64,000 nt of DNA from Nocardia mexicana NBRC 108244 (lineage in GTDB: Bacteria; Actinomycetota; Actinomycetes; Mycobacteriales; Mycobacteriaceae): contig NZ_BDBV01000086.1 in the NCBI RefSeq assembly GCF_001613165.1, positions 1 to 64,000 of the forward strand. Reading direction: 5' to 3'. The translations under genes were made by a program, and so were the position numbers. Below the pieces are notes generated by a model, which searched no databases, was not told the origin of the DNA, and worked only from the letters and a program-made list of their open reading frames with translations. Numbering within the stretch: position 1 is the first letter of the stretch; each line of letters begins with the position of its first letter. Below are positions 27,401 through 36,381 of the stretch, in pieces.

Positions 27401-28908
27401 ACGACAGCGACAATGCGGTGGACTACGAGGTGATCATCGTCGGGGCCGGATTCTCCGGCATCGGCTCGGCAATCCAGTTGCAGAAGGCGGGAATTCACGA
27501 TTTCGTCATCCTGGAGAAGGCGGACGACATCGGCGGAACCTGGCGCGAGAACACCTATCCCGGCGTCTGCGTCGACGTGTTCAGCTGGGGGTACTGCTAT
27601 GCCTTCGAGCCGAATCCGAACTGGCAGCACACCTTTGCCCGCGGGCACGAACTCAAGGCCTACGCGGACCACTGCGTGGACAAGTACGGCCTGCGCCAGC
27701 ACCTGCGGCTCAACACCGAGGTCACCAAGGCGGGTTTCGACGAGGGCCGTCACCTCTGGCGGGTCGATACCGCGGTCGGCTCGCTGACCTCACGGTTCGT
27801 CATGATCGCGCCCGGCGGTTTCAACCACCCCAAGCGACCCGATATCGAGGGACTCGACGACTTCGCAGGCACCGTGATCCACAGTGCGCGTTGGGATCAC
27901 GACCACGACCTCACCGGCGAGCGCGTCGCCGTCATCGGCACCGGCGCGTCCGGGGTGCAGCTGATACCGGAGGTCGCGAAGGCGGCCGAGCGCCTGCACG
28001 TATTCCAGCGCACGCCGATCTGGTCCCATCCGACCTTCGACGTCCGCATCCCGCGCGCGCTGCAGACGGTATTCCGCCGCTTCCCGAGGCTGATGCTGCT
28101 GCCGCGACTGCTCAACAATCTGGCCATCGAGACGTTCTTCTTCTTCGGGATCCGGTTCAACGGGCCCTGGCTGGTGACGCTGATGGAGCGACTCTCGCTG
28201 GCCATGCTGCGCATTCAGGTGCCCGATCCGCGGGTGCGGGCCGCGCTGCGGCCGAATTACCGGTTCGGGTGCAAGTTTCCGGCGCTGTCGAACCGGTACT
28301 ACCGGACCTTCGCCCGCCACAATGTGGAGCTGGTGACCGCGCCCATCGAGCGGATCACCGAGACCGGCATCGTGACCACCGACGGACAGCACCGCGAGAT
28401 CGATACACTCGTGCTGGCCACCGGTTTCAAGATCTACGAGCGCGACGTGCTGCCGCCCTTCCCGGAGGTGGGCCGCGACGGTGTCGAACTCGGCGAGTTC
28501 TTCGAGGAGAACCGTTATGCCGCATACGAAGGCACCAGCCTGCCCGGCTGGCCCAACGCCTGGGCCATCCTCGGGCCGTACGCCGTGACCGGTTCCTTCT
28601 TCCTGATGATCGACAATTCGACCACCCACGCGGTGCGCTGCATCCTCGAGGCCCGCCGCCGCGGCGCGACCTGTGTCGAGGTCAAGCAGGAGCCGCATCG
28701 CCGCTTTTTCGAGGAGATGGTGCGGCGGCAGGGCAAGAGCCTGTTCTACAACTCCAATTGCGAACGCGCGCACAGCTTCTACTTCGACAAGTTCGGCGAT
28801 GTCGCGCTGATCCGGCCGTCCTCGGGCGTCTCGGCCTGGTGGCGGGCACGCCACTTCCCGATGGACGACTACGAATTCACCTCGCGCAGTGGCCCTTCGG
28901 AGCGTTGA
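27397..28908 (+). CDS. Baeyer-Villiger-type flavin monooxygenase
   Basis: 503 residues with two Rossmann motifs, GAGFSG (16-21, FAD) and GTGASG (181-186, NADPH), separated by the type I Baeyer-Villiger fingerprint FxGxxxHxxxW(P/D), here FAGTVIHSARWD (156-167). GGTWRENTYPG is also typical. These enzymes insert an oxygen next to a ketone to form an ester, or oxidise heteroatoms, using NADPH and O2. It is the last gene of the PKS operon (ATGA overlap with the ATPase), so it may tailor the polyketide. The stop lies three bases from the stop of a convergent gene, leaving no room for a conventional terminator hairpin. Confidence 0.9.
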
Positions 28909-28911
28909 GAG

Positions 28912-29346
28912 TCAGCGCCAGAATTTCCGTCGCAATCCGGATCCGCGTGCGACCGGCGCGGATTCGGGTTCGGAGCCGACGGCACCGACCAGGGTCCCCA
29001 TGTCGTAGTAGTCGCGCCACGCGGTGATGACCGCGCCGTCGATCTCGAAGACCCCCATGACCGGTAGCTCGATCTCGCGGGCCGGGCCGCGCAGGATGTC
29101 GGTGCGCTCGTTCATGACCAGGCCGCCGCTGGTGATCTGGTGATGGATGTCGATCCGAATGGACTCGAAGCCGAACAGGAAGCGCCCGATGAAGTCTCGG
29201 ATCGCCGGGCGGCCGACGATGGGCGGCATCGGGCGATTGTGGTAGACGGCGTCGGCGGCGAAGTAGGCGCCGATCCGATCCGGATCCCGGTCCGGATCGG
29301 ACCAGCGGTCGAACATGGCGCGCACGATCTCGTCGGGACTGGTCAT
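28912..29346 (-). CDS. SnoaL-like/NTF2-fold protein (limonene-epoxide-hydrolase-like)
   Basis: 144 residues with the cone-shaped NTF2/SnoaL fold pattern: an N-terminal helix pair (SPDEIVRAMFDRWSDPDRDP), AYFAADAVYHNRP, GRPAIRDFIGRFLFGF, and later strands ending in ITAWRDYYDMGTL. The W-R-D-Y-x-D arrangement is that of limonene-1,2-epoxide hydrolases, where Asp, Arg and Asp act in catalysis. Catalysis is possible but unproven. The start ATG 29346 has GGAGAACGGAG upstream. It faces the PKS operon end-to-end and could still belong to that pathway functionally. The last 20 residues are basic and probably disordered. Confidence 0.8.
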   Translation of the reverse strand: MTSPDEIVRAMFDRWSDPDRDPDRIGAYFAADAVYHNRPMPPIVGRPAIRDFIGRFLFGFESIRIDIHHQITSGGLVMNERTDILRGPAREIELPVMGVFEIDGAVITAWRDYYDMGTLVGAVGSEPESAPVARGSGLRRKFWR

Positions 29347-29433
29347 GCCAACTCCGTTCTCCGGCACTACCGTCCCTCGATTCACCCCCGGGCCCCACGC
29401 CCGCGTCAACCCCGGCGAAACCCCTACCGCCCC

Positions 29434-29512
29434 GTTCCCGCACTCCGTACAAGTTCCCGCACCCGCTGTGGCGTCGGTCAGAGGTGCGAGAACATGTACG
29501 GGGTGCGGGAAC
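29434..29512. repeat. Dyad element copy A (~79 bp imperfect hairpin)
   Basis: Left arm 29434-29464 and right arm 29482-29512 are inverted copies of about 31 bases with few mismatches and a loop of about 17. Each arm contains two GTGCGGGAAC-like words (in either orientation) around a TGTACGG core. Two related elements occur at 49198-49273 and 49341-49420. Probably a dispersed Nocardia-type intergenic repeat. Confidence 0.65.
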
Positions 29513-29528
29513 TCGGCCGCCGGCCACA

Positions 29529-29566
29529 GTGGGTGGTGCGGCCCCTCATCGCGCCGCACCACCCAC
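29529..29566 (-). terminator. Hairpin terminator after the indolepyruvate oxidoreductase gene
   Basis: A perfect 14-bp stem (29529-29542 with 29553-29566) and 10-base loop, 25 bases past the stop of the minus-strand oxidoreductase gene. Strongly GC-rich, no U-tract. Confidence 0.75.
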
Positions 29567-29590
29567 CAGCCAGAGATCGGGGGCGCCGGA

Positions 29591-32500
29591 TCACGGCAGG
29601 GCTGGAGGTTCGATCCCCAACTCCGCCAGACGATTTCGGTACACCTCCACGTTGGCGAGCTTGACTCCCTCGTAGCCGCGCACCACGTCGTGCAGCCCCG
29701 CTGCCTCGACGGCGCGGCCGTACTCGGCACCGAGCGTGTCCGACAGGGCCAGGACCATCTCGGTGTAGTGGGCGAGCAGGGCGCGCTCGACCTTGCGCAC
29801 GTGCATGTAGCCGAAGGGATCGAACCTGGTGCCGCGCAGTCGCTTTCCCTTGGCCAGGACCTTCAGCGCGAGGTGGCTGCGGGGGCCGAAACCGACCTTC
29901 TTGTCCCGGCCCAGCGCCCGCAGCACCGGCGGGTGCAGGCGATAGGTGAGGTTGGCGCCGTCGGGCACCTGCGCCGCCACCTCGTCGAGGAAGGCCGGAT
30001 CGACCAGGCGGCGCGCCACCTCGTACTCGTCCTTGTAGGCGGTGAACTTGTACAGCCCGCGGGCAGCCTGCTCGGTGAACTCGGTGCGGTCGGTGACCCG
30101 CCGCTGCGCCAGCCAGAGGCGTTCCATCGTCTGCACGTACTCCCGTGCCACCCGCACGCCTTGGAATCCGATCAGCTCCGTGGCGCGCACCTCGATCAGG
30201 CGCCGCGTCTCCCCCGTCGCCGACAACCTGTCGAAAAGATCTGCCGGAACCCGGGTTTCGACGCGCGCACGCTCGCGGGGCGCGGTCGCCGCGGCGAAGT
30301 CCTCCGGCCGCGCGATCGCCGCGCGGCCCCACCGGAACGCCGCGATATTCGCCTCCACCGCCACACCGTTGATCTCGATGGCCTCCTCGATCGATGCCGC
30401 GGGCAGCCGCAGCCCGCCGAGCTGGTAGGCGGCGCCGACCAGCAGGAAGTTCGCGGCGGCCGTGGTGCCGAACAGCGTTTCGGCCGCGGCCAGCGCGTCG
30501 AACGACCGCACCGTGCGCGAGACCCGCTCCAGCCGCGCCAGCAGCGAGCCGGTCTCCGGGTACTCGATCGCCTTGTCGTACACCATGTCCCCGGTCGGCG
30601 TCTTACTGGTCGACGCGACCGACAGCGTCGTCTCGGCGGACCCGTAGGCCAGGTTCTTGGTGTCGGCGGCAGCCAGCAGGTCGAAGGCGACGATGCAGTC
30701 CGCCGAGCCCGGCGTGAGCCGGTTGGACGGCTCCAGCGCACCCGGTGCGAACCGCAGGTGCGACACCACCGGCCCGGCCTTCTGGCTCAGCCCGATCTGG
30801 TCCAGGCTCGCGACCTCGTATCCGGCACGCATCGCCGCCGTCGCCAGCACCTGGTTCACGGTGACGATCCCGGTGCCGCCGATACCGGCCAGGAAGACGT
30901 TCTGGGTGGCGGTCGGCGCGGCGACCCCGAGGTCGTCCAGCTCCGGCGGTGCGGGCCGATTCCTCTTGCGCCGCTTGGCCTTACCTGGTTCCGGCAGCTC
31001 CACGGTCACGAACGACGGGCAGTCGCCGTTCAGGCAGCTGTAGTCGGTGTTGCAGGAGGTCTGGTCGATGCGGGTCTTGCGGCCGAACTCGGTGTCGACC
31101 GGCTGCACCGACAGACAGTTGCTCTTCGTCCCGCAGTCGCCGCAGCCCTCGCACACCGCCTCGTTGACGACCACCCGGGTGCGCCGCACCGGCAGCGTGC
31201 CGCGCTTGCGCTGCCGCCGGGCGTCCGCCGCGCAGTGCTGGTCGTAGATCAGCACCGTCACGCCCGGAATCTCGCGCAGCGTGCGCTGCGCCTCGTCGAG
31301 CCGATCCCGGTGCCACAGCCGGGTTCCCGGCGCCAGGTCCCGCTTGCGGTACTTCTTCGGTTCGTCGGCGCAGATGATGATCTGCCGGACGCCCTCCACC
31401 GTCAGCTTGTGTGTCAGCCGGGGCACCGCCAGCGCGCCCTCGGCGTCCTGGGCGCCGGTCATCGCGACCACGTCGTTGTAGAGCAGCTTGAAGGTGATGT
31501 TCACCCCCGCCGCGATGCACGCCTGCACCGCCAGCTGCCCGGAGTGGAAATACGTTCCGTCGCCGATGTTCTGGAACAGATGCGGCACCTCGGTGAACGG
31601 CGCCTGCCCGATCCACTGCGCACCCTCGCCGCCCATCTGGGTCAGGCCGGTGACCTTGCTGTCCTCCCGTCCCGACATCGTGACCAGGGTGTGGCAGCCG
31701 ATGCCGCCGCCCGCCAGCGAACCCTCCGGAACTCCGGTGGAGCGGTTGTGCGGGCAGCCGCTGCAGAAGTACGCGGCCCGTTTCGCGGGCAGCACGGACA
31801 GCGACAGCGGTTGCGGCAGTGGCTGGTTCATGTCGACATACCCGTCCAGGGCCCGGCGCAGCGGCTTGGCGATCCGCCCGGCGGTGAGCTCGCCGTCCTG
31901 GTCGAACAGCGGCCGGTTCGCGTCGTCGCGCTTGCCGATGATCCGCGGCGCGCCGGCGGTGCCGTACAGGATGTCGCGCAACTGGGTCTCGATGAAGGCG
32001 GTCTTGTCCTCCACCACGATCAGCCGGGACAGCCCCTCGGCGAAGGCCCGGACGGGTTCGGGGGCAATGGGATACGGCATTCCGATGCGCAGCAGCCGGA
32101 TTCCGGCGCGGTGCAGTTCGTCGTCGTTTACCCCGAGGTCGAGCAGCGCCTGCCGAACCGCGTCGAATGTGGTTCCGGTGGCGGCGATTCCGACGGTCGC
32201 GCGGGCCGGGTTCACCTCCACGACATCGAGTTCGTTCAGCGCGCTGTATTCCTTGACGATCTCCCAGCGCGGTCCGTACAGGTCGGCCTCGGCGAGCACG
32301 CTGTCGGTCGGCGCCGCCATCGGCCGCTGCCGGTAGGTGAACGGCCTGCCCTCCCAGTCGATCTCCGGAATCAGGGTGTCGATGTCCCCGACGCGGCCGT
32401 CCACGGTCCAGGCGCCGTCGGCCACGTCGGCGACGATCTTCAACGCCACCAGGCATCCCGACGCCCGCGACAGGGCCACCCCGTGCAGGCCCATGGTGAT

Positions 32501-33061
32501 GATCTCGGAGGCGTTGCGCGGGAACAACACCGGAATGTTCAGCGCCGCCAGCGACCGCTCCGATACCGCGGGCACGGTCGACGATTTCGAGGCCGGATCG
32601 TCGCCGACGAGCAACAGCACGCCGCCGTTCGGGTTGCCGCCGTACATGTTCGCGTGGCGCAGCGCGTCGGTGGCGCGGTCCAGACCCGGTCCCTTGCCGT
32701 ACCAGACCCCGACCACGCCGTCGTGCGTCGCGGCGCCCGCGGGCAATTCGCCCTGACTGCCCCACACCGAGGTCGCGGCCAGTTCCTCGTTCAGTCCCGG
32801 CACGAACCGGATGTCGTGCTCCGCCAGCACATCCGGCATCGCGTCCAGCATCCGGTCCACGCCGCCCAGCGGCGAACCCTGATACCCGGAGACGAAGGTG
32901 CCCACCCGGCGCCCCGAACGCACGTCGCGCACGTGCTGCTCGACCAACTGCCGCGCGATCGCCTGCACGCCGGTCAGGACGACGGTCCCGGCGCCGACGC
33001 GGTAGCGGTCGGCGAGGTCGTACGGTGCTGTGATCAGTTCGCGGTCGGCGAGCTCGGTCAT
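29591..33061 (-). CDS. Indolepyruvate ferredoxin oxidoreductase (fused large enzyme)
   Basis: A 1156-residue member of the fused 2-oxoacid:ferredoxin oxidoreductases that decarboxylate aryl-pyruvates from aromatic amino acids to acyl-CoA. N-terminal pyrimidine-binding region (GVQAIARQLVEQHVRD, FVSGYQGSPLGG), the TPP/FeS region with CSGCPHNRSTG, GIGCHTL and GGEGAQWIG, a cysteine-rich ferredoxin-like stretch (CEGCGDCGTKSNC, then CNTDYSCLNGDCP), and a C-terminal gamma domain (GIGGTGIVTVNQVLA). Length is normal for the bacterial fused form. I chose ATG 33061 (GGGTGG upstream); GTG 33070 is an alternative. It stands alone, with a possible operator about 110 bases upstream and a terminator. Confidence 0.93.
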   Translation of the reverse strand: MTELADRELITAPYDLADRYRVGAGTVVLTGVQAIARQLVEQHVRDVRSGRRVGTFVSGYQGSPLGGVDRMLDAMPDVLAEHDIRFVPGLNEELAATSVWGSQGELPAGAATHDGVVGVWYGKGPGLDRATDALRHANMYGGNPNGGVLLLVGDDPASKSSTVPAVSERSLAALNIPVLFPRNASEIITMGLHGVALSRASGCLVALKIVADVADGAWTVDGRVGDIDTLIPEIDWEGRPFTYRQRPMAAPTDSVLAEADLYGPRWEIVKEYSALNELDVVEVNPARATVGIAATGTTFDAVRQALLDLGVNDDELHRAGIRLLRIGMPYPIAPEPVRAFAEGLSRLIVVEDKTAFIETQLRDILYGTAGAPRIIGKRDDANRPLFDQDGELTAGRIAKPLRRALDGYVDMNQPLPQPLSLSVLPAKRAAYFCSGCPHNRSTGVPEGSLAGGGIGCHTLVTMSGREDSKVTGLTQMGGEGAQWIGQAPFTEVPHLFQNIGDGTYFHSGQLAVQACIAAGVNITFKLLYNDVVAMTGAQDAEGALAVPRLTHKLTVEGVRQIIICADEPKKYRKRDLAPGTRLWHRDRLDEAQRTLREIPGVTVLIYDQHCAADARRQRKRGTLPVRRTRVVVNEAVCEGCGDCGTKSNCLSVQPVDTEFGRKTRIDQTSCNTDYSCLNGDCPSFVTVELPEPGKAKRRKRNRPAPPELDDLGVAAPTATQNVFLAGIGGTGIVTVNQVLATAAMRAGYEVASLDQIGLSQKAGPVVSHLRFAPGALEPSNRLTPGSADCIVAFDLLAAADTKNLAYGSAETTLSVASTSKTPTGDMVYDKAIEYPETGSLLARLERVSRTVRSFDALAAAETLFGTTAAANFLLVGAAYQLGGLRLPAASIEEAIEINGVAVEANIAAFRWGRAAIARPEDFAAATAPRERARVETRVPADLFDRLSATGETRRLIEVRATELIGFQGVRVAREYVQTMERLWLAQRRVTDRTEFTEQAARGLYKFTAYKDEYEVARRLVDPAFLDEVAAQVPDGANLTYRLHPPVLRALGRDKKVGFGPRSHLALKVLAKGKRLRGTRFDPFGYMHVRKVERALLAHYTEMVLALSDTLGAEYGRAVEAAGLHDVVRGYEGVKLANVEVYRNRLAELGIEPPALP

Positions 33062-33171
33062 CGATTCCACCCGTTCCGTTCGGCGCCGGTCGGGCGCCTC
33101 CCTTGTTGAGCATTCGTCGCCGCCATCCTGTCTCCAGAGCGCTGAATGAACAATAGGAGGATTTGAAGTTG

Positions 33172-33190
33172 AGCAATGTGCGCAATTGCT
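33172..33190. promoter_or_regulatory. Dyad upstream of the indolepyruvate oxidoreductase gene
   Basis: AGCAAT-7 bases-ATTGCT, a perfect 6-bp inverted repeat 111-129 bases upstream of the chosen start. Genes of this kind are often under Lrp/AsnC regulators, and such spacing would suit a dimeric factor; the binding protein is unknown. Confidence 0.35.
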
Positions 33191-33262
33191 GGTCTCCCGA
33201 ATGGGCAGCAGCTATGCAGGGTGTGGGGTGAAATGTGACCCGGGACACCCACCCCTCACCGG

Positions 33263-33928
33263 CTACCAGGAGGCGGCGACGCCCCGGTCGCGCCACGTGG
33301 TGCCGCGGCGCTCGTACTCGAAAAGTTCCTCGACGGCGTGCGCGACCCGCGGGCCGACCTCGCGTTCCAGCAGATAGAGAGCCACGTCCAGGCCGGAGGT
33401 GACCCCGCCGCCGGAGATCAGGTCGCCGTCGTCCACGACGCGGGCGCCGACCGCCCGCACGCCCGCGGCCTGCAGCCCGCCGAGCGCCATGCGATTGGTG
33501 GTGGCCACGCGGCCCTCCAGCATCCCGGCCATCGCCGGAATCAGCGAACCCGCGCACACGGTGGCCACGGTCACCTGCGGGCTGTCCGTCGCCTTCCGCA
33601 GGAGCGCGGGGAGTTCGGTGGTCAGCGCGCGGGCGAGCAGGACATTGATGAACTCGTTCCGCTGTCGCTCGTCGGCGTCCGCCGCGGGTTCGCCGAGACG
33701 ACCGGCGGCGCCGGGAACGATGATCACGCCCGGCCGGTCGGGGTCCAGGGTTCCGGTGGCGCGCAACGTGATTCCGCCCGCCCCGCTGACCACTTCTCGC
33801 GGCCCCTCGGCCGAGACGAACTCCACCGTCACCTCCCCCGAGGCGATGCCACCGGCGTACAGCACGTCGTAGGGGGCGACGACGTCGAGGAGGCCGAAGC
33901 CGTCGAACAGGACGATCTGAGCATGCAT
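33263..33928 (-). CDS. DJ-1/PfpI family protein (isonitrile-hydratase-like)
   Basis: 221 residues of the class I glutamine-amidotransferase-like fold. The nucleophile elbow is ATVCAGS with C125, followed by LEGRVATTNR as in the isonitrile hydratase/ThiJ group. The acidic residue often found in the early DGFELLD motif is replaced: here it reads DGFGLLD, so the catalytic acid may come from elsewhere. Possible functions include hydration of isonitriles or glyoxalase/stress roles; none is proven. It is divergent from an AraC-type regulator that itself contains a DJ-1 domain, 202 bases apart, which probably controls it. Confidence 0.85.
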   Translation of the reverse strand: MHAQIVLFDGFGLLDVVAPYDVLYAGGIASGEVTVEFVSAEGPREVVSGAGGITLRATGTLDPDRPGVIIVPGAAGRLGEPAADADERQRNEFINVLLARALTTELPALLRKATDSPQVTVATVCAGSLIPAMAGMLEGRVATTNRMALGGLQAAGVRAVGARVVDDGDLISGGGVTSGLDVALYLLEREVGPRVAHAVEELFEYERRGTTWRDRGVAASW

Positions 33929-34130
33929 GTAATCCTCCGAGGCGAGTGACGACCGGCGAACGCCGGATCGTTTCCGACGCTAGGTGTGCCGCCGCACCCT
34001 CCCCAGCGGTGTCGGCGCCAATCTTCAACGGGAAAATGCCCATGTCGCAGACCCGACCCCGAGCGGGCCGGAAGCTGTACTTCTCGACACAGGTACCTGT
34101 TTTCCTGCCGCGAGCGGCTACGTTTCAGCC

Positions 34131-35069
34131 ATGCACACGGTCGCGGTTCTTGCTCTGGACCAGGTGATTCCGTTCGATCTGTCGACACCGATCGAGGTCT
34201 TCACCCGCACGCGGCTCGCCGACGGGCAGCCCGGCTACCGCATTCGCGTCTGCGCCGAACGGCGCGAGATCGATGCGGGCACCTTCGTCCTGCACGCCGA
34301 ACGAGGACTGGACGGGCTCGCCGGTGCCGACACCGTCATGATCCCCGGAACCTCCGACCCCACAACGCCTTTGACGCCCGCGGTGCGCACCGCGCTGCGG
34401 GAAGCCGCCGCCGCGGGCGCCAGGATCGCCTCCATCTGCTCGGGTGCGTTCCCCCTTGCGGCCAGCGGGCTGCTCGACGGCCTCCGCGCGACGACGCACT
34501 GGCTGGCCGCCGACCGGCTCGCCGCCGACCACCCGCAGATCGACGTCGACCCGAATGTGCTCTATGTCGACAACGGACAGGTCCTGACCTCGGCCGGCGC
34601 GGCGGCCGGACTGGATATGTGCCTGCACATGATCCGCCGCGACTACGGCTCCGCGGTCGCCGCCGACGCCGCGCGCGTCTCGGTGATGCCGCTGGAACGC
34701 GAGGGCGGGCAGGCACAGTTCATCGTGCACGACCGCACCCCGGTCCCCGCGGGTTCCGAGTTCGAACCGTTGCTGGCGTGGATGCGCGAAAACCTTTCCC
34801 GCCCACTGACACTCGACGATATTGCCCGGCAGGCGAACGTCAGCACCCGGACCCTGATCCGTCGCTTCCGGGAACAGACCGGCACCACGCCGCTGCACTG
34901 GCTCCATCGCACCCGCGTCCGCCGCGCCCAGCTGTTATTGGAGACCACCCGGCATTCGGTCGAGCACATCGGCGCCCAGGTCGGTTTCGGATCGCCCACC
35001 GCGTTCCGCGACCGGTTCAAGCGCATCACGGGCGTCACCCCCCTTGCCTATCGCCGCGCCTTCTACTGA
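34131..35069 (+). CDS. GlxA-type AraC family transcriptional regulator
   Basis: 312 residues. Residues 1-180 form a DJ-1/PfpI-like sensory domain (VAVLALDQVIPFDLSTPIEV, ASICSGAFPLAASGLLDG with a Cys at the elbow) and residues 215-312 an AraC DNA-binding domain with two helix-turn-helix units (LTLDDIARQANVSTRTLIRR; VEHIGAQVGFGSPTAFRDRF). This arrangement is that of GlxA and related activators. It most likely controls the divergent DJ-1 gene; the ligand is unknown. ATG 34131 lacks a strong ribosome site, so the transcript may be leaderless or weakly translated. Confidence 0.9.
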   Translation: MHTVAVLALDQVIPFDLSTPIEVFTRTRLADGQPGYRIRVCAERREIDAGTFVLHAERGLDGLAGADTVMIPGTSDPTTPLTPAVRTALREAAAAGARIASICSGAFPLAASGLLDGLRATTHWLAADRLAADHPQIDVDPNVLYVDNGQVLTSAGAAAGLDMCLHMIRRDYGSAVAADAARVSVMPLEREGGQAQFIVHDRTPVPAGSEFEPLLAWMRENLSRPLTLDDIARQANVSTRTLIRRFREQTGTTPLHWLHRTRVRRAQLLLETTRHSVEHIGAQVGFGSPTAFRDRFKRITGVTPLAYRRAFY

Positions 35070-35085
35070 CTGTGCGATGAACTGG

Positions 35086-35114
35086 TTGCGATATGCGAGC
35101 AGTCTGGGTAGATT
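35086..35114 (+). promoter_or_regulatory. Sigma-70-type promoter for the RibD-like gene
   Basis: TTGCGA (35086-35091), 17-base spacer, TAGATT (35109-35114). Transcription would begin near 35121, giving a short leader of about 30 bases before ATG 35152. Confidence 0.5.
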
Positions 35115-35151
35115 CCCAACTGCTTGCAGATTGCAATCAGAAAGGCTCACG

Positions 35152-35799
35152 ATGGCTCAGCTCGCTCGCGTTCACAATTTCACCGTCTCGCGCGACGGAT
35201 ACGGTGCAGGAGAAGGGCAGAGCGCCGACCGGCCATTCGGGCATGCCGATCCGGCAAAGCTCATGTCCTGGGCGGGTGCGACCGCCAGCTGGCCCAACCG
35301 CACCGAACCCGGCGGCACCCGCGGTCTCGATGACTACTGCACCCGCGAATTCAGCCGCAATATCGGCGCGGAGATCATGGGACGCAACAAGTTCGGTCCG
35401 CAGCGCGGTCCGTGGGAGAACCACGAATGGCAGGGCTGGTGGGGCGATGAGCCGCCCTTCCACACACCGGTGTTCGTCCTCACTCACCACGAGCGTCCCT
35501 CGTTCACGCTGAGCGACACCACATTCCACTTCCTGAACGCGTCACCGCAGGAAGCTCTCACGCGCGCGAAGGAGGCCGCCGACGGGCGAGATGTGCGAAT
35601 CGGCGGCGGCGTCGCAACGGTCCTCGAATTCCTCGAGGCCGACCTCATCGACACCCTGCACATCGCCGTCGCCCCTGTCGAACTCGGCCGTGGCGAACGC
35701 CTGTGGAAGTCTCCCGACGAACTCCTCGACCGCTTCCACCTGGAGCAGGTCCCGAGCCCCAACAGCGGAATCGTCCACCACTTCCTCTGGCGCCGCTGA
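35152..35799 (+). CDS. Dihydrofolate-reductase/RibD C-terminal-domain family protein
   Basis: 215 residues of the deaminase-reductase (RibD_C, DHFR-like) fold: an N-terminal strand LARVHNFTVSRDGYGAG, AEIMGRNKFGPQRGPW, a GDEPPFHTPVFVLTHH strand and helix, the nucleotide-binding GGGVATVLEFLEADLIDTLH, and LGRGERLW near the end. Such small proteins are common in actinobacteria and are presumed NADPH-dependent reductases of unknown substrate. ATG 35152 follows GAAAGG and a recognisable promoter. It appears to be a single-gene unit. Confidence 0.87.
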   Translation: MAQLARVHNFTVSRDGYGAGEGQSADRPFGHADPAKLMSWAGATASWPNRTEPGGTRGLDDYCTREFSRNIGAEIMGRNKFGPQRGPWENHEWQGWWGDEPPFHTPVFVLTHHERPSFTLSDTTFHFLNASPQEALTRAKEAADGRDVRIGGGVATVLEFLEADLIDTLHIAVAPVELGRGERLWKSPDELLDRFHLEQVPSPNSGIVHHFLWRR

Positions 35800-35890
35800 C
35801 CGCAGCGCCGCGGGCTGCGTGGACCGCCGCCGTTCTCCGTCGCGGCGGAAACCCGGTCCCATACCTCAAATCCGCTGCTATGGTGCGCGG

Positions 35891-36370
35891 ATGATCGATC
35901 TCCGTCCAGCGGAGGCCGCCGACGCACCCGAAGTCGCCCGCGTCTGGTACGACGGGTGGCGCACGGCCCATCTCGGGAACGTCCCCGATGCGCTGCTCGC
36001 CGTCCGCCCGCGCTCGTCCTTCGATGACCGTGCGGCCCAAAGGATTCCGGACACCATCGTCGCCTCCCTCGGTGGCGAGATCGCAGGTTTCGTCATGGTC
36101 AGCGGCGACGAGGTCGACCAGGTCTACGTCGACGCCACCCACCGCGGCACCGGCATCGCCGCCACCCTGCTGACCGCCGCCGAATCCCGCATCCGCGCCG
36201 CGGGCCACCCATCCGCATGGCTCGCCGTAGTCCCCGGCAATGCCCGCGCCCGCGCCTTCTACACCCGCCAGGGCTGGATCGATGAAGGCACGTTCGTCCA
36301 CCAGGCCCCGGGCCCCGACGGCCCGGTCCCGGTCCCCTGCCACCGCTACGTCAAGCCACTCGGAGCCTGA
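35891..36370 (+). CDS. GNAT family N-acetyltransferase
   Basis: 159 residues with a typical GNAT layout: N-terminal IDLRPAEAADAPEVARVWYD, then VDQVYVDATHRGTGIAATLL (motif A with the acetyl-CoA pyrophosphate loop R/GxGxxA-like) and GNARARAFYTRQGWIDEG (motif B). It should transfer an acetyl group from acetyl-CoA to a small molecule or protein; substrate unknown. Convergent with the MFS gene, 11 bases apart. The 90 bases before the start contain a small imperfect palindrome around 35835. Confidence 0.88.
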   Translation: MIDLRPAEAADAPEVARVWYDGWRTAHLGNVPDALLAVRPRSSFDDRAAQRIPDTIVASLGGEIAGFVMVSGDEVDQVYVDATHRGTGIAATLLTAAESRIRAAGHPSAWLAVVPGNARARAFYTRQGWIDEGTFVHQAPGPDGPVPVPCHRYVKPLGA

Positions 36371-36381
36371 CGCCACGTGCG

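Noticed and set aside
29315..33109. A 1264-codon plus-strand open frame opposite the indolepyruvate oxidoreductase gene.
   Set aside because: Same GC shadow effect; the minus strand encodes a full-length recognisable enzyme.
35826..35870. Imperfect palindrome before the GNAT gene resembling a dispersed repeat.
   Set aside because: Too degenerate to relate firmly to the element in hrpA; no boundaries can be drawn.
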